Shown: one piece after another, positions 28,832-38,864 of the stretch
Numbering within the stretch: the first letter of the stretch is position 1
How the letters are laid out: each line of letters opens with the position of its first letter
From: Streptomyces marispadix
Lineage (GTDB): Bacteria > Actinomycetota > Actinomycetes > Streptomycetales > Streptomycetaceae
Assembly (NCBI RefSeq): GCF_022524345.1
Contig: NZ_JAKWJU010000002.1
Span: 2,356,001 to 2,420,000, forward strand
Length of the DNA: 64,000 nt
Direction of reading: 5' to 3'
The notes under the pieces: generated by a model
What the model saw: the letters and a program-made list of their open reading frames with translations, nothing else
The model's database searches: none
Told to the model about the DNA's origin: nothing
Program-made: the position numbers and the translations under genes

Positions 28832-28837
28832 GGGCCC

Positions 28838-29689
28838 GTGACAGGGACGCTCGTACTGGCCGGAACACCCATCGGGGACGTCGCGGACGCGCCGCCGCGC
28901 CTCGCCCGCGAACTGGAGGGCGCGGACATCGTCGCCGCCGAGGACACCCGGCGGCTGAGGCGGCTGACGCAGTCGCTCGGCGTGCGTCCGCGGGGCCGGG
29001 TGGTGTCGTACTTCGAGGGCAACGAGGCAGCGCGTACGGCCGAGTTGGCCGATGCGCTCGAGTCGGGCTCGCGTGTGCTGCTGGTGACGGACGCGGGCAT
29101 GCCGTCGGTCTCCGACCCCGGCTACCGGCTCGTGGCGGCGGCCGTCGAGCGGGGCGCCGGGGTCACGGCCGTACCCGGCCCGTCGGCGGTGCTGACGGCG
29201 CTGGCGGTGTCGGGTCTGCCCGTGGACAGGTTCTGCTTCGAGGGCTTCCTCCCCCGCAAGGGCGGCGAACGCCGTGCGCGCCTGCGCGAGGCGGCGGACG
29301 AGCGGCGCACGCTGGTGTACTTCGAGTCGCCGCGGCGCCTCGCGGAGACGCTGCGGGAGATGGCGGAGACCTTCGGCGGAGAGCGGCCCGCGGCGGTGTG
29401 CCGCGAACTGACCAAGACGTACGAGGAGGTCAGGCGCGGGCCGCTGGCGGACCTGGCCGGGTGGGCGGCCGACGGCGTACGAGGCGAGATCACGGTCGTG
29501 GTCCGGGGCGCGGCCGACGGTGACGGCGAGCAGGTGGACCGGGACGAGCTGGTTCGCCGGGTCGCGGTACGCGAGGAGGCCGGGGAGCGCCGCAAGGAGG
29601 CCATCGCGGCGGTGGCGCAGCAGGCGGGCCTGCCGAAGCGGGAGGTCTTCGACGCGGTGGTGGCGGCGAAGAACGCGGGCGGCGGGTAG
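28838..29689 (+). CDS. rsmI: 16S rRNA 2'-O-ribose C1402 methyltransferase
   Basis: RsmI methylates the 2'-O of C1402 in the decoding centre of 16S rRNA. The 283-residue protein has the tetrapyrrole-methylase fold: LVLAGTPIGDVADAPPR, AAEDTRRLRRL, LVTDAGMPSVSDPG, VPGPSAVLTALAVSGLP, FEGFLPRK and CRELTKTYEE. The GTG start is supported by the leaderless -10 box. No ribosome-binding site is visible. Confidence 0.95.
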   Translation: MTGTLVLAGTPIGDVADAPPRLARELEGADIVAAEDTRRLRRLTQSLGVRPRGRVVSYFEGNEAARTAELADALESGSRVLLVTDAGMPSVSDPGYRLVAAAVERGAGVTAVPGPSAVLTALAVSGLPVDRFCFEGFLPRKGGERRARLREAADERRTLVYFESPRRLAETLREMAETFGGERPAAVCRELTKTYEEVRRGPLADLAGWAADGVRGEITVVVRGAADGDGEQVDRDELVRRVAVREEAGERRKEAIAAVAQQAGLPKREVFDAVVAAKNAGGG

Positions 29690-29835
29690 CCGGTCCCGGG
29701 GACGCCGCGGGTGTGCCGGGGCCGCCGCGGGCGTCGGAGGTGCGCCGAACCGGGGCCGCCGGACGCCGAGTTGGGGCCGCGTGGCCGCGACGGGCGCGAG
29801 AAGCGGCGCCCGAGGGCCGGAGCGCGGGCTTCGGG

Positions 29836-29906
29836 GCCGAGGGCCGGGGCCCGGACTTCTAAGCCGAGGGCCGGGGCCCGGACCGGCAGTGCCCGCCGCC
29901 TAGGAT
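29836..29906 (+). promoter_or_regulatory. 20-bp direct repeats and leaderless -10 box before tatD
   Basis: GCCGAGGGCCGGGGCCCGGA occurs at 29836-29855 and 29863-29882. TAGGAT (29901-29906) is a near-consensus -10 box 7 nt before the ATG at 29914, suggesting leaderless tatD mRNA. The repeats may only reflect local duplication. Confidence 0.5.
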
Positions 29907-29913
29907 CGGCGGC

Positions 29914-30756
29914 ATGCCGACCTCCACGCAGCGGCAGCAGAAGCCGCAGCCCGCGCCACCGCTGCCCGAGCCGCTTCGCATCCCCGTCGCCGACTCGCAC
30001 ACGCACCTCGACATGCAGGAGCCGTCCGTCGAGGAGGCGCTGTCGGCGGCGGCATCGGTGGGCGTCGGCACGCTCGTACAGGTCGGCTGCGATCTGGAGC
30101 GTTCCCGTTGGGCGGCCGAGACCGCCGCCGCTCATCAGGCCGTGCACGCAGCGGTGGCCCTGCACCCCAACGAGGCCCCGCGTGCCGCCGAACGCGGCGA
30201 ACTGGACTCGTCCCTCGCTGAGATCGAGAAGCTCGCCGCACTGCCGCAGGTGCTCGCCGTAGGCGAGACGGGGCTCGACTACTTCCGTACGGGAGAGGAC
30301 GGGATCGCCTCGCAGCAGTACTCGTTCCGCTCGCACATCGCCATCGCCAAGCGGCAGGACCGCGCACTCGTCATCCACGACCGCGAGGCACACGCCGACG
30401 TGCTGCGCGTCCTGGACGAGGAGGGCGCACCGGAGCGTACCGTCTTCCACTGCTTCTCCGGCGACGCGGAGATGGCTCAACTGTGCGCGTCGAGGGGCTG
30501 GTTCATGTCCTTCGCGGGGAACGTGACCTTCAAGAACGCCCGGCCGCTGCGCGACGCGCTCGCCGTCGCGCCTCCCGAACTCGTCCTCGTGGAGACGGAC
30601 GCACCGTTCCTGACGCCCGCCCCGTACCGCGGACGGCCTAACGCCCCCTACCTCGTTCCGGTCACGCTGCGGGCCATGGCCGAGACGAAGGGGATGACGG
30701 AAGACTCGCTGGCAGAGCACGTGGCCGCCAACACCGCCCGCGCCTTCGGTTATTGA
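29914..30756 (+). CDS. TatD-family metal-dependent hydrolase
   Basis: The amidohydrolase-fold nuclease has 280 residues. Metal ligands are visible: DSHTHLDM (HxH), GETGLDYF (Glu), ALVIHDREAH (His), TVFHCFSGD (His) and VETDAPFLTP (Asp). TatD proteins are Mg-dependent 3'-5' exonucleases or 2'-deoxyribonucleases in the cytoplasm. The Gln/Pro-rich N-terminus (~25 residues) is not conserved. It precedes rpf on the same strand, as in other actinobacteria (tatD-rpfB-ksgA-ispE order). Confidence 0.93.
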   Translation: MPTSTQRQQKPQPAPPLPEPLRIPVADSHTHLDMQEPSVEEALSAAASVGVGTLVQVGCDLERSRWAAETAAAHQAVHAAVALHPNEAPRAAERGELDSSLAEIEKLAALPQVLAVGETGLDYFRTGEDGIASQQYSFRSHIAIAKRQDRALVIHDREAHADVLRVLDEEGAPERTVFHCFSGDAEMAQLCASRGWFMSFAGNVTFKNARPLRDALAVAPPELVLVETDAPFLTPAPYRGRPNAPYLVPVTLRAMAETKGMTEDSLAEHVAANTARAFGY

Positions 30757-30891
30757 CAGCAGCCCCTCGTGAGTCCCCCCGGCCGTCCAGGAATCCATCC
30801 TTGAACACTCTTAGTGGTCAATCGACTTTGGAGAGTGAGCAGCCCTCCGGTTACAGTCCGCGCGACATCCCGCCGGACCTTGGAGCGCTTG

Positions 30892-32712
30892 TTGAGCCAG
30901 ACGCAGGGGAGTCGTCGCACGGTGCACCGTGGGGGACGCGGTGCGCACGGGGGACGGACCGAGCCGTCGCGGACGCCGCAGTCGTCACCGCGCCCGCCCG
31001 AGCGGGGGTACGACGACCGCCGGGGCCTCAACCTCCGTACTGCGCCCGGGAGTTCGTACGTCCCCTACGTACCGCCGGGGTACGGGGCCGCGCCGGGGCA
31101 CGGGCGTCATCGTGCCTACGGGCCGCCGCAGACGCCGTTTCCGCAGGCGGCGTCCCCGCAGAGACCGTTTCCACAGACATCGTTCCCGCAGACGTCGCCT
31201 GCGACGCCGGATACGCGAGGCCGCACGCAGCCGCCGTCGCAACCGCCGTCCCGACCGCGGCCCGTGGGGCCGCAGTCCATGCAGCCGCCGTTCCGGCAGC
31301 CGGTGATGGGCCCCGTGCCGGTGCGCGCCCCGATCCCCCCGCGTGTGCCGCCGCCGCGCCACGCACGGCCCGCCCCACCGGCACCGGCTCCCCCACCGCA
31401 CTGGTCCTCCTCGCCTGCGCCCGCGCCGGCTTCGCCGCCTCCGTACACCCCGCACGGTCCGTACGCCCCGCACGGTCCGCATGACCCCCACGATCCGCAC
31501 ACACCGCGGACTTCGCTCTCCCCCGAGCAACTCGCCCAGGACAGGCCCCCTGAGGGTGGCCGCGCGGCCGTACGCCGTGCTGCCCGCGACCGCAGCCGTG
31601 CCCGCAGGGCCGCCCAACGGCCCGAGGTGCTGCGGCGGTTGGTGCCGCAGGCGCTCGTCGTGGCGTTCCTGGCGGGCGGGACCTCCGCCTTCGTCGCATA
31701 CGACAAGGAGGTCGAGCTGACCGTCGACGGCACTCCCCGCACGCTTCACACCTTCGCGGACGACGTCGGTGAACTGCTCGCCGAGGAAGACCTCGACCTC
31801 GGCGCACACGACAGCGTCGGCCCGTCTCCGAGGCGCCAGTTGGCCGACGGCGACGAGATCTCCTTCAGTCACGGTCGTCCGCTCGACCTCACCCTCGACG
31901 GCACGCGCCGCCGCGTATGGACCACGGAGCGCACCGTGCACGACGCGCTGCGGCGCATGGGAGTACGGACCCGGGGTGCCGCACTGTCGCTCGCGCCGAG
32001 CGCGGACATCCCCAGAACGGGGCTCACTCTGGAGGTCCGCACCCAGCGCACCGTGACCTTCCTCGCGGACGGCCATGAGAAGTCCGTACGCACCAACGCC
32101 GGTTCGGTCCTCGAAGCGCTCACGGAGGCCGGCATCGAACTGGACGGTCTGGACACCACGTCCGCGCCGATGGACAGCTTCCCCCGGGACGGGCAGACCG
32201 TCACGGTCATGAGGATCACCGGCAGCGAGAAGGTCAAGGAGGAACGCATCCCGTTCAAGACGGTGCGGCACGCGGACCCGGGGCTGCCGGAGGGCACCGA
32301 GGTCGTGGCGCGTGCCGGCCGCACGGGTCTGCGCCGGGTCACCTACCGGCTGCGCACGGTCAACGGCGTACGGGAGAAGCCCCGCCGCATCGCCGTCGAG
32401 GTGCTGCGGCGCCCCCGTAAGCAGATCGTGCGGGTGGGGACGCTTCCGCTGTCGCGCTCCGTTCCCGGGGCCGACCATCTCGACTGGACGGCGCTGGCGC
32501 GGTGCGAGTCGGGCGGGCGGCCCCGCGCGGTGGACTCCTCCGGCCGTCACGGCGGGCTCTACCAGCTCGACGCCCCGACATGGCGGAGCCTGGGCGGCGG
32601 CGGCCGTCCCCAGGAGGCCACGGCGCAGGAGCAGACATACCGGGCGAAGAAGCTTTACGTCTCCAAGGGGGCGAGTCCCTGGCCGTACTGCGGCCGTAAA
32701 CTGTCGCGGTGA
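30892..32712 (+). CDS. Resuscitation-promoting factor (RpfB/RpfC-type, DUF348-G5-Rpf)
   Basis: The protein has a cytoplasmic Pro/His-rich N-terminus of ~250 residues, an anchor helix ([18 protein letters not shown], ~254-274), DUF348 ubiquitin-like repeats ([70 protein letters not shown]), a G5 domain and a C-terminal lysozyme-like Rpf domain with catalytic Glu in ARCESGG and a second Cys in WPYCG. It cleaves peptidoglycan glycan strands during spore germination or growth. The TTG at 30892 is chosen because GGAG lies 6 nt upstream; an upstream GTG at 30814 lacks one. It overlaps ksgA (GTGA). Confidence 0.9.
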   Translation: MSQTQGSRRTVHRGGRGAHGGRTEPSRTPQSSPRPPERGYDDRRGLNLRTAPGSSYVPYVPPGYGAAPGHGRHRAYGPPQTPFPQAASPQRPFPQTSFPQTSPATPDTRGRTQPPSQPPSRPRPVGPQSMQPPFRQPVMGPVPVRAPIPPRVPPPRHARPAPPAPAPPPHWSSSPAPAPASPPPYTPHGPYAPHGPHDPHDPHTPRTSLSPEQLAQDRPPEGGRAAVRRAARDRSRARRAAQRPEVLRRLVPQALVVAFLAGGTSAFVAYDKEVELTVDGTPRTLHTFADDVGELLAEEDLDLGAHDSVGPSPRRQLADGDEISFSHGRPLDLTLDGTRRRVWTTERTVHDALRRMGVRTRGAALSLAPSADIPRTGLTLEVRTQRTVTFLADGHEKSVRTNAGSVLEALTEAGIELDGLDTTSAPMDSFPRDGQTVTVMRITGSEKVKEERIPFKTVRHADPGLPEGTEVVARAGRTGLRRVTYRLRTVNGVREKPRRIAVEVLRRPRKQIVRVGTLPLSRSVPGADHLDWTALARCESGGRPRAVDSSGRHGGLYQLDAPTWRSLGGGGRPQEATAQEQTYRAKKLYVSKGASPWPYCGRKLSR

Positions 32713-33692
32713 CCGCAGCCGACGAGCCCGACCGAGAGCGTGAGCGCGACGCCGAAGGCGACGCCGGACGCGAGAGCGGGCACGAGGGCGACCGCGAGCG
32801 CGAGGGCGGACCTGCCGGGCCGGACGCCGCCGATCTCCTGCTTGGCGCCGCCGACATCCGCGACCTCGCCGCGACGCTGGGCGTACGGCCGACCAAGCAG
32901 CGCGGTCAGAACTTCGTCATCGACGCGAACACCGTGCGCAGGATCGTGCGTACGGCCGGCGTCGACGCCGACGACGTCGTACTGGAAGTCGGCCCCGGTC
33001 TCGGCTCGCTGACGCTCGCGCTGCTCCAGAGCGCGGACCGCGTCGTGGCCGTGGAGGTCGACGACGCCCTCGCAGGGGGTCTCACGGCCACCGTCGAGGC
33101 CCGACTGCCCCACCGGGCACGGCAGTTCGCGCTCGTACACGCGGACGCGATGGACGTGACGGACCTTCCCGGGCCGCCGCCGACCGCGCTGGTCGCCAAT
33201 CTCCCCTACAACGTGGCCGTTCCGGTGCTGCTGCACATGCTCGCGTCGTTCCCGACGCTGCGGCACGGCCTGGTGATGGTGCAGTCCGAGGTCGCCGACA
33301 GGCTTGCGGCGGCGCCCGGTTCGAGGGTCTACGGTGTGCCTTCGGTCAAGGCGTCCTGGTACTGCGAGGTGCGGCGGGCGGGCGCGATCGGCCGCAACGT
33401 CTTCTGGCCCGCGCCCAACGTCGACTCCGGTCTGGTGTCGTTCGTACGGCGTGATCCGCCACACACCAGTGCCACGCGGGAGGCTGTGTTCGCCGTGGTG
33501 GACGCGGCGTTCGCGCAACGCCGCAAGACGCTGCGTTCGGCGCTCTCGCGGTGGGCGGGCTCGGCGGCGGCGGCCGAGGAGGCGCTGACGGGGGCCGGGG
33601 TATCGCCGCGTGCGCGCGGGGAGGAGCTGACGGTCGACGAGTTCGCCGCGATCGCGGAGCAGGGCATGAAGCACAAGGAGAACGCCGCGTGA
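32709..33692 (+). CDS. rsmA: 16S rRNA dimethyladenosine transferase with charged N-terminal tail
   Basis: KsgA/RsmA dimethylates A1518 and A1519 of 16S rRNA. Motifs are [13 protein letters not shown] motif [25 protein letters not shown], catalytic [11 protein letters not shown] and [12 protein letters not shown]. The first ~45 residues form an Asp/Glu/Arg-rich low-complexity tail ([19 protein letters not shown]) absent from typical members. The GTG start overlaps the rpf stop and the gene overlaps ispE, so rpf-ksgA-ispE form one operon. Confidence 0.95.
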   Translation: MTAADEPDRERERDAEGDAGRESGHEGDREREGGPAGPDAADLLLGAADIRDLAATLGVRPTKQRGQNFVIDANTVRRIVRTAGVDADDVVLEVGPGLGSLTLALLQSADRVVAVEVDDALAGGLTATVEARLPHRARQFALVHADAMDVTDLPGPPPTALVANLPYNVAVPVLLHMLASFPTLRHGLVMVQSEVADRLAAAPGSRVYGVPSVKASWYCEVRRAGAIGRNVFWPAPNVDSGLVSFVRRDPPHTSATREAVFAVVDAAFAQRRKTLRSALSRWAGSAAAAEEALTGAGVSPRARGEELTVDEFAAIAEQGMKHKENAA

Positions 33693-34741
33693 GTGAGAGC
33701 GCGAAGGTGACCGGGGCCGGCGGCCCGTACCCGGCGAACGCCTCCCGGGGGCGCGTGGCCGGGGACAGCGCCACCGCACGGGTGCCCGCGAAGGTCAACG
33801 TCCAGCTCGCGGTGGGCGGTCTGCGCCCCGACGGCTTCCACGGACTCGCCAACGTCTTCCTCGCCGTGGGTCTCTACGACGAGGTCACGGCCAGTCACGG
33901 CGACGGCCGGGACGACGGCAGCGCCGAAGGCGACGGCACCGGGCGCCAGGACTGCGGCCACGGCGTCCGGTTGACGGTCTCCGGCCGGGACGCCGCGCAC
34001 GTGCCGCTGGACGAGAGCAATCTCGCAGTGCGTGCGGCCCGGCTGCTCGCCGAACGGCACGGGCGCGAGCCGCGCGTACGGCTGCACATTACGAAGGACA
34101 TCCCGGTGGCGGGCGGCATGGCGGGCGGCAGCGCCGACGCCGCGGGCGCGCTGCTGGCGTGCGACGCGCTGTGGGGCACGCACACGCCGCAGGACGAACT
34201 GCGCGCGATGTGCGCGGAGTTGGGTTCCGACGTGCCGTTCTCGCTGGTCGGCGGGGCGGCGCTGGGCCAGGGCCGTGGCGAGCTGCTGACGCCGCTGGAG
34301 ACCGGGGGGACCTTCCACTGGGTGTTCGCCCTCGCGGACGGAGGCCTCTCCACCCCGGCGGTCTACCGGGAGTGCGACAGGCTCCGCGAGGCCGCGGGCA
34401 CGGGCGCGGACGTCGACTCCGTGCCGGAGCCGCGTCCGTCGGCGCTGCTGCTGGACGCGCTGCGCTCGGGCGACGCGGAGGCCCTGGCCGCCGCGGTGTC
34501 CAACGACCTTCAGGCGGCGGCCGTTTCGCTACGTCCGTCGCTGAGCGACACCCTCAAGACGGGCACGGCCGCAGGCGCGCTCGCGGCTCTGGTCTCCGGC
34601 TCGGGGCCGACGTGCGCGTTCCTCGCCGGGGACGCGGGGTCGGCGGCGAGGATCGCCGCCGCGCTGGAGGAGTCCGGCCACTGCCGCTCGGCACGGACCA
34701 CCACCGCACCGGCGCCGGGCGCCCGGCTGCTCCCGGCCTGA
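33689..34741 (+). CDS. ispE: 4-diphosphocytidyl-2-C-methyl-D-erythritol kinase
   Basis: IspE phosphorylates CDP-methylerythritol in the MEP pathway, which supplies isoprenoid precursors. It is a GHMP kinase: [22 protein letters not shown] loop [18 protein letters not shown] and C-terminal [15 protein letters not shown]. The GTG at 33689 overlaps the ksgA stop and has AAGGAG 8 nt upstream; this gives 350 residues. A ~25-residue Asp/Gly-rich insertion ([19 protein letters not shown]) and an N-terminal leader are not conserved. Confidence 0.95.
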   Translation: MSESAKVTGAGGPYPANASRGRVAGDSATARVPAKVNVQLAVGGLRPDGFHGLANVFLAVGLYDEVTASHGDGRDDGSAEGDGTGRQDCGHGVRLTVSGRDAAHVPLDESNLAVRAARLLAERHGREPRVRLHITKDIPVAGGMAGGSADAAGALLACDALWGTHTPQDELRAMCAELGSDVPFSLVGGAALGQGRGELLTPLETGGTFHWVFALADGGLSTPAVYRECDRLREAAGTGADVDSVPEPRPSALLLDALRSGDAEALAAAVSNDLQAAAVSLRPSLSDTLKTGTAAGALAALVSGSGPTCAFLAGDAGSAARIAAALEESGHCRSARTTTAPAPGARLLPA

Positions 34742-34756
34742 GCAACTGCATTGCGC

Positions 34757-35464
34757 TCATGAGTAGGTGCCGACGGTGCCGGGAGTGTTGCTGGTGGTGC
34801 CGGGGAGTGGTTCGGCGGTGCAGCGGGTGAGTTCGAGGACGAGTTGCGTGGCGAGGAACCAGCGTGCGGCGTTGGGGAGTTGGCCGTACGGCAGGTACGC
34901 GTCGGTTTCGAGACAGGTGAGACCCCGGCCGCCGTCGCCGGGTGCGTACTGGTCGCCGTAGACGCCCCAGATGCGGGGGCGGCGGGATCGCAGGGTGACG
35001 GGATTCTTCAGGTGCGGGCAGTGGGCGATCGCCTGCGGGACGCAGGGTTGGCAGACGGGCGGCTTGGTGCACCAGATGTCGCGCCCGTCGAAGACGGTGC
35101 CGCCGCCTTCGGATGCTTCCTGGTTCGGCATCAGGAACAGCCAGCCGCGGGACGTTCGGCTTGCGGGCCCTCCGCAGACCTGGCACAGCAGCGCACGCAT
35201 CGCCTGCCGCTGCCGAATGGGGTGCTGATGACCGTAGTTGGGGCGTCCTACCCCGGCGGCCCGTCGCGTCCGTGCCCACAGCACGCCGTGCTGGTCCCGG
35301 TCCGCGGGCGTCTCATCCCGATAGCACAGTCCGCTTCCGTCGGCTCGGACGGTCAAGTTACGGCCGGTGCCGCCCACTTCACCGCTCCAGGCCGCCACAT
35401 ACGGCACCGGCATCCGACGCGGCCCCCACGTACGCAAACGGGCGCGGGCGGACTCGACAGACAT
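34757..35464 (-). CDS. CxxC-containing protein of unknown function
   Basis: I do not recognise this 235-residue protein. The ATG at 35464 has GAAGGAAG 5 nt upstream. The N-terminal half is PYVAAWSGEVGGTGRNLTVRADGSGLCYRDE; the middle holds a probable zinc site (ALLCQVCGGPASRTSRGW) and a second Cys cluster (CTKPPVCQPCVPQAIAHCPHL). The C-terminal third is LNPxxRxx-like and contains WFLATQLVLELTRCTAEPL, possibly a helix. No signal peptide is visible. It is convergent with ispE and divergent from the frameshifted XRE gene; the divergent layout hints at shared regulation with the XRE/flavoprotein pair. Confidence 0.7.
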   Translation of the reverse strand: MSVESARARLRTWGPRRMPVPYVAAWSGEVGGTGRNLTVRADGSGLCYRDETPADRDQHGVLWARTRRAAGVGRPNYGHQHPIRQRQAMRALLCQVCGGPASRTSRGWLFLMPNQEASEGGGTVFDGRDIWCTKPPVCQPCVPQAIAHCPHLKNPVTLRSRRPRIWGVYGDQYAPGDGGRGLTCLETDAYLPYGQLPNAARWFLATQLVLELTRCTAEPLPGTTSNTPGTVGTYS

Positions 35465-35616
35465 GCGAACTTCCTTCTCTTCGTCACAAACCAGGCCGAC
35501 ATTCTTGAGCTGCGCGGGGAACACTGCTTGGTCACGTGCCGTATTTGCGAAGCACCGTAGAGCGGGGTACAACCGAAATGAGCACGCAAAGTGCGTGCAC
35601 CGGTGCGGGAGTTGAG

Positions 35617-36802
35617 ATGGACACTGGCGTCGGCCGCCGCATCGCCTACTGGCGCGACCGACGCGGGCTGACACAGTCCGACTTCGGACGCCTCATGGGA
35701 CAGTCACGCAGGTGGGTCCAAGACCTCGAAGGCGGGCAGCGGCAATCTGACCCACGGCTGTCCGTCCTCGCTCGGGCTGCCGACGTACTCCGCCTCCCCC
35801 TGGAACGACTCGTGGCCGACACCCCCACCGCCCCGGCAGCCGCCGCACTCCCGCCTGCTGTCGCGGATCTCGCTGACTCACTCCACGCGCCCGGGAGCCG
35901 GCAACACCGTCCCCGTGCGCCATCTCCGGCGTCGTGTCGAATACTGCTGTCAGGCATGGGCAAGCACCCATTACGCCGCCGCCGCACGAGACCTCCCCGG
36001 CGTCATTGCAGACGCCCACGCCACGGCTGCGGACAGCCCCGAAGGTGGTCTGCTGCTGTCCCGGGCCTATCAGCTCGCGGCAAGCCTGCTGTTCAAGTAC
36101 GGGACTCTCGCCCGTGTACCCGCAGTTCTCGCCGCGGACCGTGCGCTCACCGCAGCCAACGCATCCGGCGATCCGGTCGCCATCGGCGCTGCTGCACGTC
36201 GAGTCGCCCGCGGCCTGATGCATCAGCAGCGGCACACGGCTGCCGCGGAGTACGCGACATCGACTGCGACAGAGCTCCGCGATGACCTCGAACGATCCGG
36301 TGTCGCAGGTCTGTCCACGCTCGGCATGCTGTATCTCGTCGCCGCTGTGGGGACCAGCAACGAGGACCGGTCACCTCGGTGCGTCGCAGTAGCGGAGGAA
36401 AGACTCGCGGAAGCGGCGGAGGTAGCCGATCAACAGGGCGAGAAAGGCGCGGACTTCACGAGTTTCGGCCCCACGAACGTTGCTCTGCATGAGGTCGACG
36501 TGCTGCTGCGCCTCGACGACGCCTGGTCCGCTGTCGAGGCGGCCCAGCGCATCACGCCGCAGGCCGTCGGTGCGTTGGGCAGGGAACGGCGAGCGCGACA
36601 TCTCGTCACCACTGCACGCGCCCGAGCCATGACACGCAGCCGCGACAATGCGGTCAGGGATCTGCTGGAGGCGGAACGCCTTGCGCCGGAAGAGGTCAGG
36701 CGCCCCGCCGTGACCAAGCTCGTAGGAGAACTCGTCGAGCTCATTCCGTCGCCGGGACCGGAGTTGACCGGACTCGCGCGGCGTTGTGGACTCCCAGTGT
36801 GA
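35617..36802 (+). pseudogene. XRE-family regulator split by a frameshift
   Basis: The first part, from ATG 35617 (preceded by GGGAG), encodes a helix-turn-helix (RRIAYWRDRRGLTQSDFGRLMGQSRRWVQDLEGGQ) in one frame. Around 35890-35915 the coding sense moves to another frame, which continues RHLRRRVEYCCQAWASTHYAAAARDLPGVIADAH to a stop at 36802, a tetratricopeptide-like C-terminal domain of ~290 residues. Together they match the layout of a ~400-residue actinobacterial XRE-TPR regulator. After the junction, the first frame runs on to 36285 as meaningless Arg/Pro-rich sequence. A real mutation or a base-calling error in GC-rich sequence are equally possible. Confidence 0.75.
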
Positions 36803-37350
36803 TGACGCGCGTGCTCTACCTCATCGCGACCGCCGCAGGTCCGGCGCAGCACATTGATGACGGCGTACGGCAGGCGCAGGCTGCCGGGTGGGATGTGTGC
36901 CTCATCCTGTCGCCGACCGCCGCGACCTGGTGGGCGGACCGCCGTGCCGAGTTGGAGGAGTTGACCGGGCATCCGGTCCGGTCCCGGTACACCGGGCCCG
37001 GCGAGTCGGGCGGTCTGCCGAAAGCGGACGCGATGGTGGTGGCACCGCTGACCACCACGTCGGCGTGCAAGTGGGCCGCAGGGATCACCGACACCGTCGC
37101 GTTGGGAATCCCCGCCGAGGCAGTGCATCTCGGGGTGCCGGTGGTGGTGATGCCGTTCTGGTCGACAGCGCTCGGCGCACAGCCCGCTGTCGCGCGAGCC
37201 GTCAACACGCTTCGCGAGCAGGGTGTCCACGTGCTGTTCGGGCCGGGCGAGCCCCACCCGCCCAAGCAGGGGGAGAGCGCCGGTTTCCCGTGGCGACTGG
37301 CGCTGGACTCACTGCATCTGAGTCCCGGCACGTCTATGGGACGGCCCTGA
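36802..37350 (+). CDS. HFCD-family flavoprotein (phosphopantothenoylcysteine decarboxylase-like)
   Basis: The ATG at 36802 overlaps the XRE stop (TGATG), giving 182 residues. The fold is recognisable from VLYLIATAAGPAQHIDDGVRQAQAAGWDVCLILSPTAA, APLTTTSACKWAAGITDTVALGI and VPVVVMPFWST. Homo-oligomeric flavin-containing Cys decarboxylases of this superfamily bind FMN and act in CoA synthesis or peptide C-terminal oxidative decarboxylation. The usual catalytic His and the PxMNxxMW clamp are not evident (PFWSTALGAQP instead), so activity is uncertain. XRE-flavoprotein pairs of this kind are frequent in Streptomyces but functionally uncharacterised. Confidence 0.82.
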   Translation: MTRVLYLIATAAGPAQHIDDGVRQAQAAGWDVCLILSPTAATWWADRRAELEELTGHPVRSRYTGPGESGGLPKADAMVVAPLTTTSACKWAAGITDTVALGIPAEAVHLGVPVVVMPFWSTALGAQPAVARAVNTLREQGVHVLFGPGEPHPPKQGESAGFPWRLALDSLHLSPGTSMGRP

Positions 37351-37491
37351 GTGCCACCCGTGCCTGCGCACTGCCCGAACCCTGCGGAACAGCGGAGCCA
37401 GTTGGGGCGAGCCTGCAAGTATCCGGGTGGCCCGAGGAGTCCCGCCAACTCCCGACGCCTCCACCAGCGGAGCAACGATCCCAGACCGGCG

Positions 37492-38301
37492 TCAGTGGCT
37501 CTCGCGCCCCCGTGCCCCCTCCGGGGCGCTCATCGCCTGCTGGAAGCCGGAGTTGACGGCGGTGACGCCACCGTCGACGGGAAGCGTGACACCGGTGATC
37601 CACTCCGCGTCCGCGGACGCCAGGAAGGCCACCGCCGCCGCGATGTCCTCGGGTCGTCCGACCCGGCCCAGCGGATAGAGCCCGGCGGCCCGTTCCAGCG
37701 CCTCTTCCCGCCCTGCCCAGGCACCGGTGTGCACGGTCCCCGGGGCGACGAGGTTGACGCGTACGCCTCGTGCTCCGCCGTCTCCCGCGAGCGTGCGGGT
37801 GAGACTCGCGAGACCGGCCTTGGCGGCGCTGTACGCGTGGTTGCCGAAGTCCTGAATGCCGTTCACGGAACCGATGTTGACGATCGCGCCGCGTCCGCCG
37901 GCCGCCGCCAGACACGGCATCGCGGCACGTGCGCAGCGGAAGGCGCCGGTGAGTGTGATGTCCAGGTCGCGTGCCCAGAGTTCGTCCGGCTCGTCCTCCA
38001 GCAGTTCGGCGTCCGGGTTGCAGGAGTAGGCGTTGTTGACGAGCACGTCCAGGCCGCCGAAGTTCCGTACGGCCTCCGCCACCGCGTCCTCCACCGCTCG
38101 CCGGTCGCCTACGTCGCAGGCGAGCGGGAGCGCCGTGCCGCCTGCGTCGCGGATCGCGTCAGCCGTGCGTTCGGCCCGCGCGGGATCGAGGTCGGTCACC
38201 GTCACTCGGGCGCCCTCGTCCGCCAGCCGCCGGGAGACGGCGGCCCCGATCCCCTGTCCCGCGCCCGTGACGAACGCCGCGTAGCCCTCGAATCGCCTCA
38301 T
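37492..38301 (-). CDS. SDR-family oxidoreductase
   Basis: The 269-residue protein shows AAFVTGAGQGIGAAVSRRLADEG, DLDPARAE (acidic residue favouring NAD), CDVGDRRAV, LVNNAYS (variant of NNAG), the catalytic Ser in VNIGSVNG, HAYSAAKAGL and ITGVTLPVDGGVTAVN. The product and substrate are unknown. It is convergent with the flavoprotein. A short C-terminal tail (QQAMSAPEGARGRESH) follows the domain. Confidence 0.92.
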   Translation of the reverse strand: MRRFEGYAAFVTGAGQGIGAAVSRRLADEGARVTVTDLDPARAERTADAIRDAGGTALPLACDVGDRRAVEDAVAEAVRNFGGLDVLVNNAYSCNPDAELLEDEPDELWARDLDITLTGAFRCARAAMPCLAAAGGRGAIVNIGSVNGIQDFGNHAYSAAKAGLASLTRTLAGDGGARGVRVNLVAPGTVHTGAWAGREEALERAAGLYPLGRVGRPEDIAAAVAFLASADAEWITGVTLPVDGGVTAVNSGFQQAMSAPEGARGRESH

Positions 38302-38339
38302 CGGGCGAGGCTACCGCCGCGGATACGTCGACGTTGCGG

Positions 38340-38864
38340 CTACGGAACGGTGCAGGCACGGGGACAGACCCGGGCACGGGAGGGACCCAGGCACGGGGAC
38401 GGGCACGGGACGGGCAGTGCTCGGTGCCCGCTCGGTCGCAGTCGACGGCGCCCGGCGGCGACTGCCGCGCCGTGCCCCGTCAGTGGCCGTCCTCGCCGAC
38501 GGCCCCGCGCCGGCCGCGGACTCCGAGGAGGGAAATCACGGGGGCCAGTTCCCGCCTCCCCGGCCTCCCCAGTCTCCCCGGTCTCCCCGTGTTGCTCGGT
38601 CCGGCCGGTGTCCTGGCCCGCCGGGGCTGCCGGACCCGGCGGGCCGGACGTATCAACCGGGCCGGCGGCGAGCACCGCTTCGGGCCCCGCGGCGAAGGCC
38701 GCGGGCTGCTCGCCGTAGCGGCCCGCGCCCATGAACACCGACAGCACACGGGAGAGGGGCTCCCCCGTCGCGTCCGCGCGGACCTGCGCCATCCGGAGCT
38801 GATGCGCGGTCGGTCTCGGTCCGCCCTGTCCGGGCTCGGCCCCCTGCCGGAGTGGAAGGTTCAC
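38340..38864 (-). CDS. Possible small protein downstream of the DUF574-type methyltransferase
   Basis: The GTG at 38864 overlaps the stop of the methyltransferase (GTGA), the standard sign of coupling. The first ~65 residues look like a real protein (RPTAHQLRMAQVRADATGEPLSRVLSVFMGAGRYGEQPAAF). The rest is low-complexity (GETGETGEAGEAGTG, then Arg/Pro-rich sequence) and may be non-coding drift. I do not recognise a family. The alternative is that 38302-38860 is intergenic. Confidence 0.4.
   Translation of the reverse strand: MNLPLRQGAEPGQGGPRPTAHQLRMAQVRADATGEPLSRVLSVFMGAGRYGEQPAAFAAGPEAVLAAGPVDTSGPPGPAAPAGQDTGRTEQHGETGETGEAGEAGTGPRDFPPRSPRPARGRRRGRPLTGHGAAVAAGRRRLRPSGHRALPVPCPSPCLGPSRARVCPRACTVP

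Noticed and set aside
29122..30798. 558-residue minus-strand frame opposite rsmI and tatD
   Set aside because: It covers two recognised + strand genes; composition is shadow-like.
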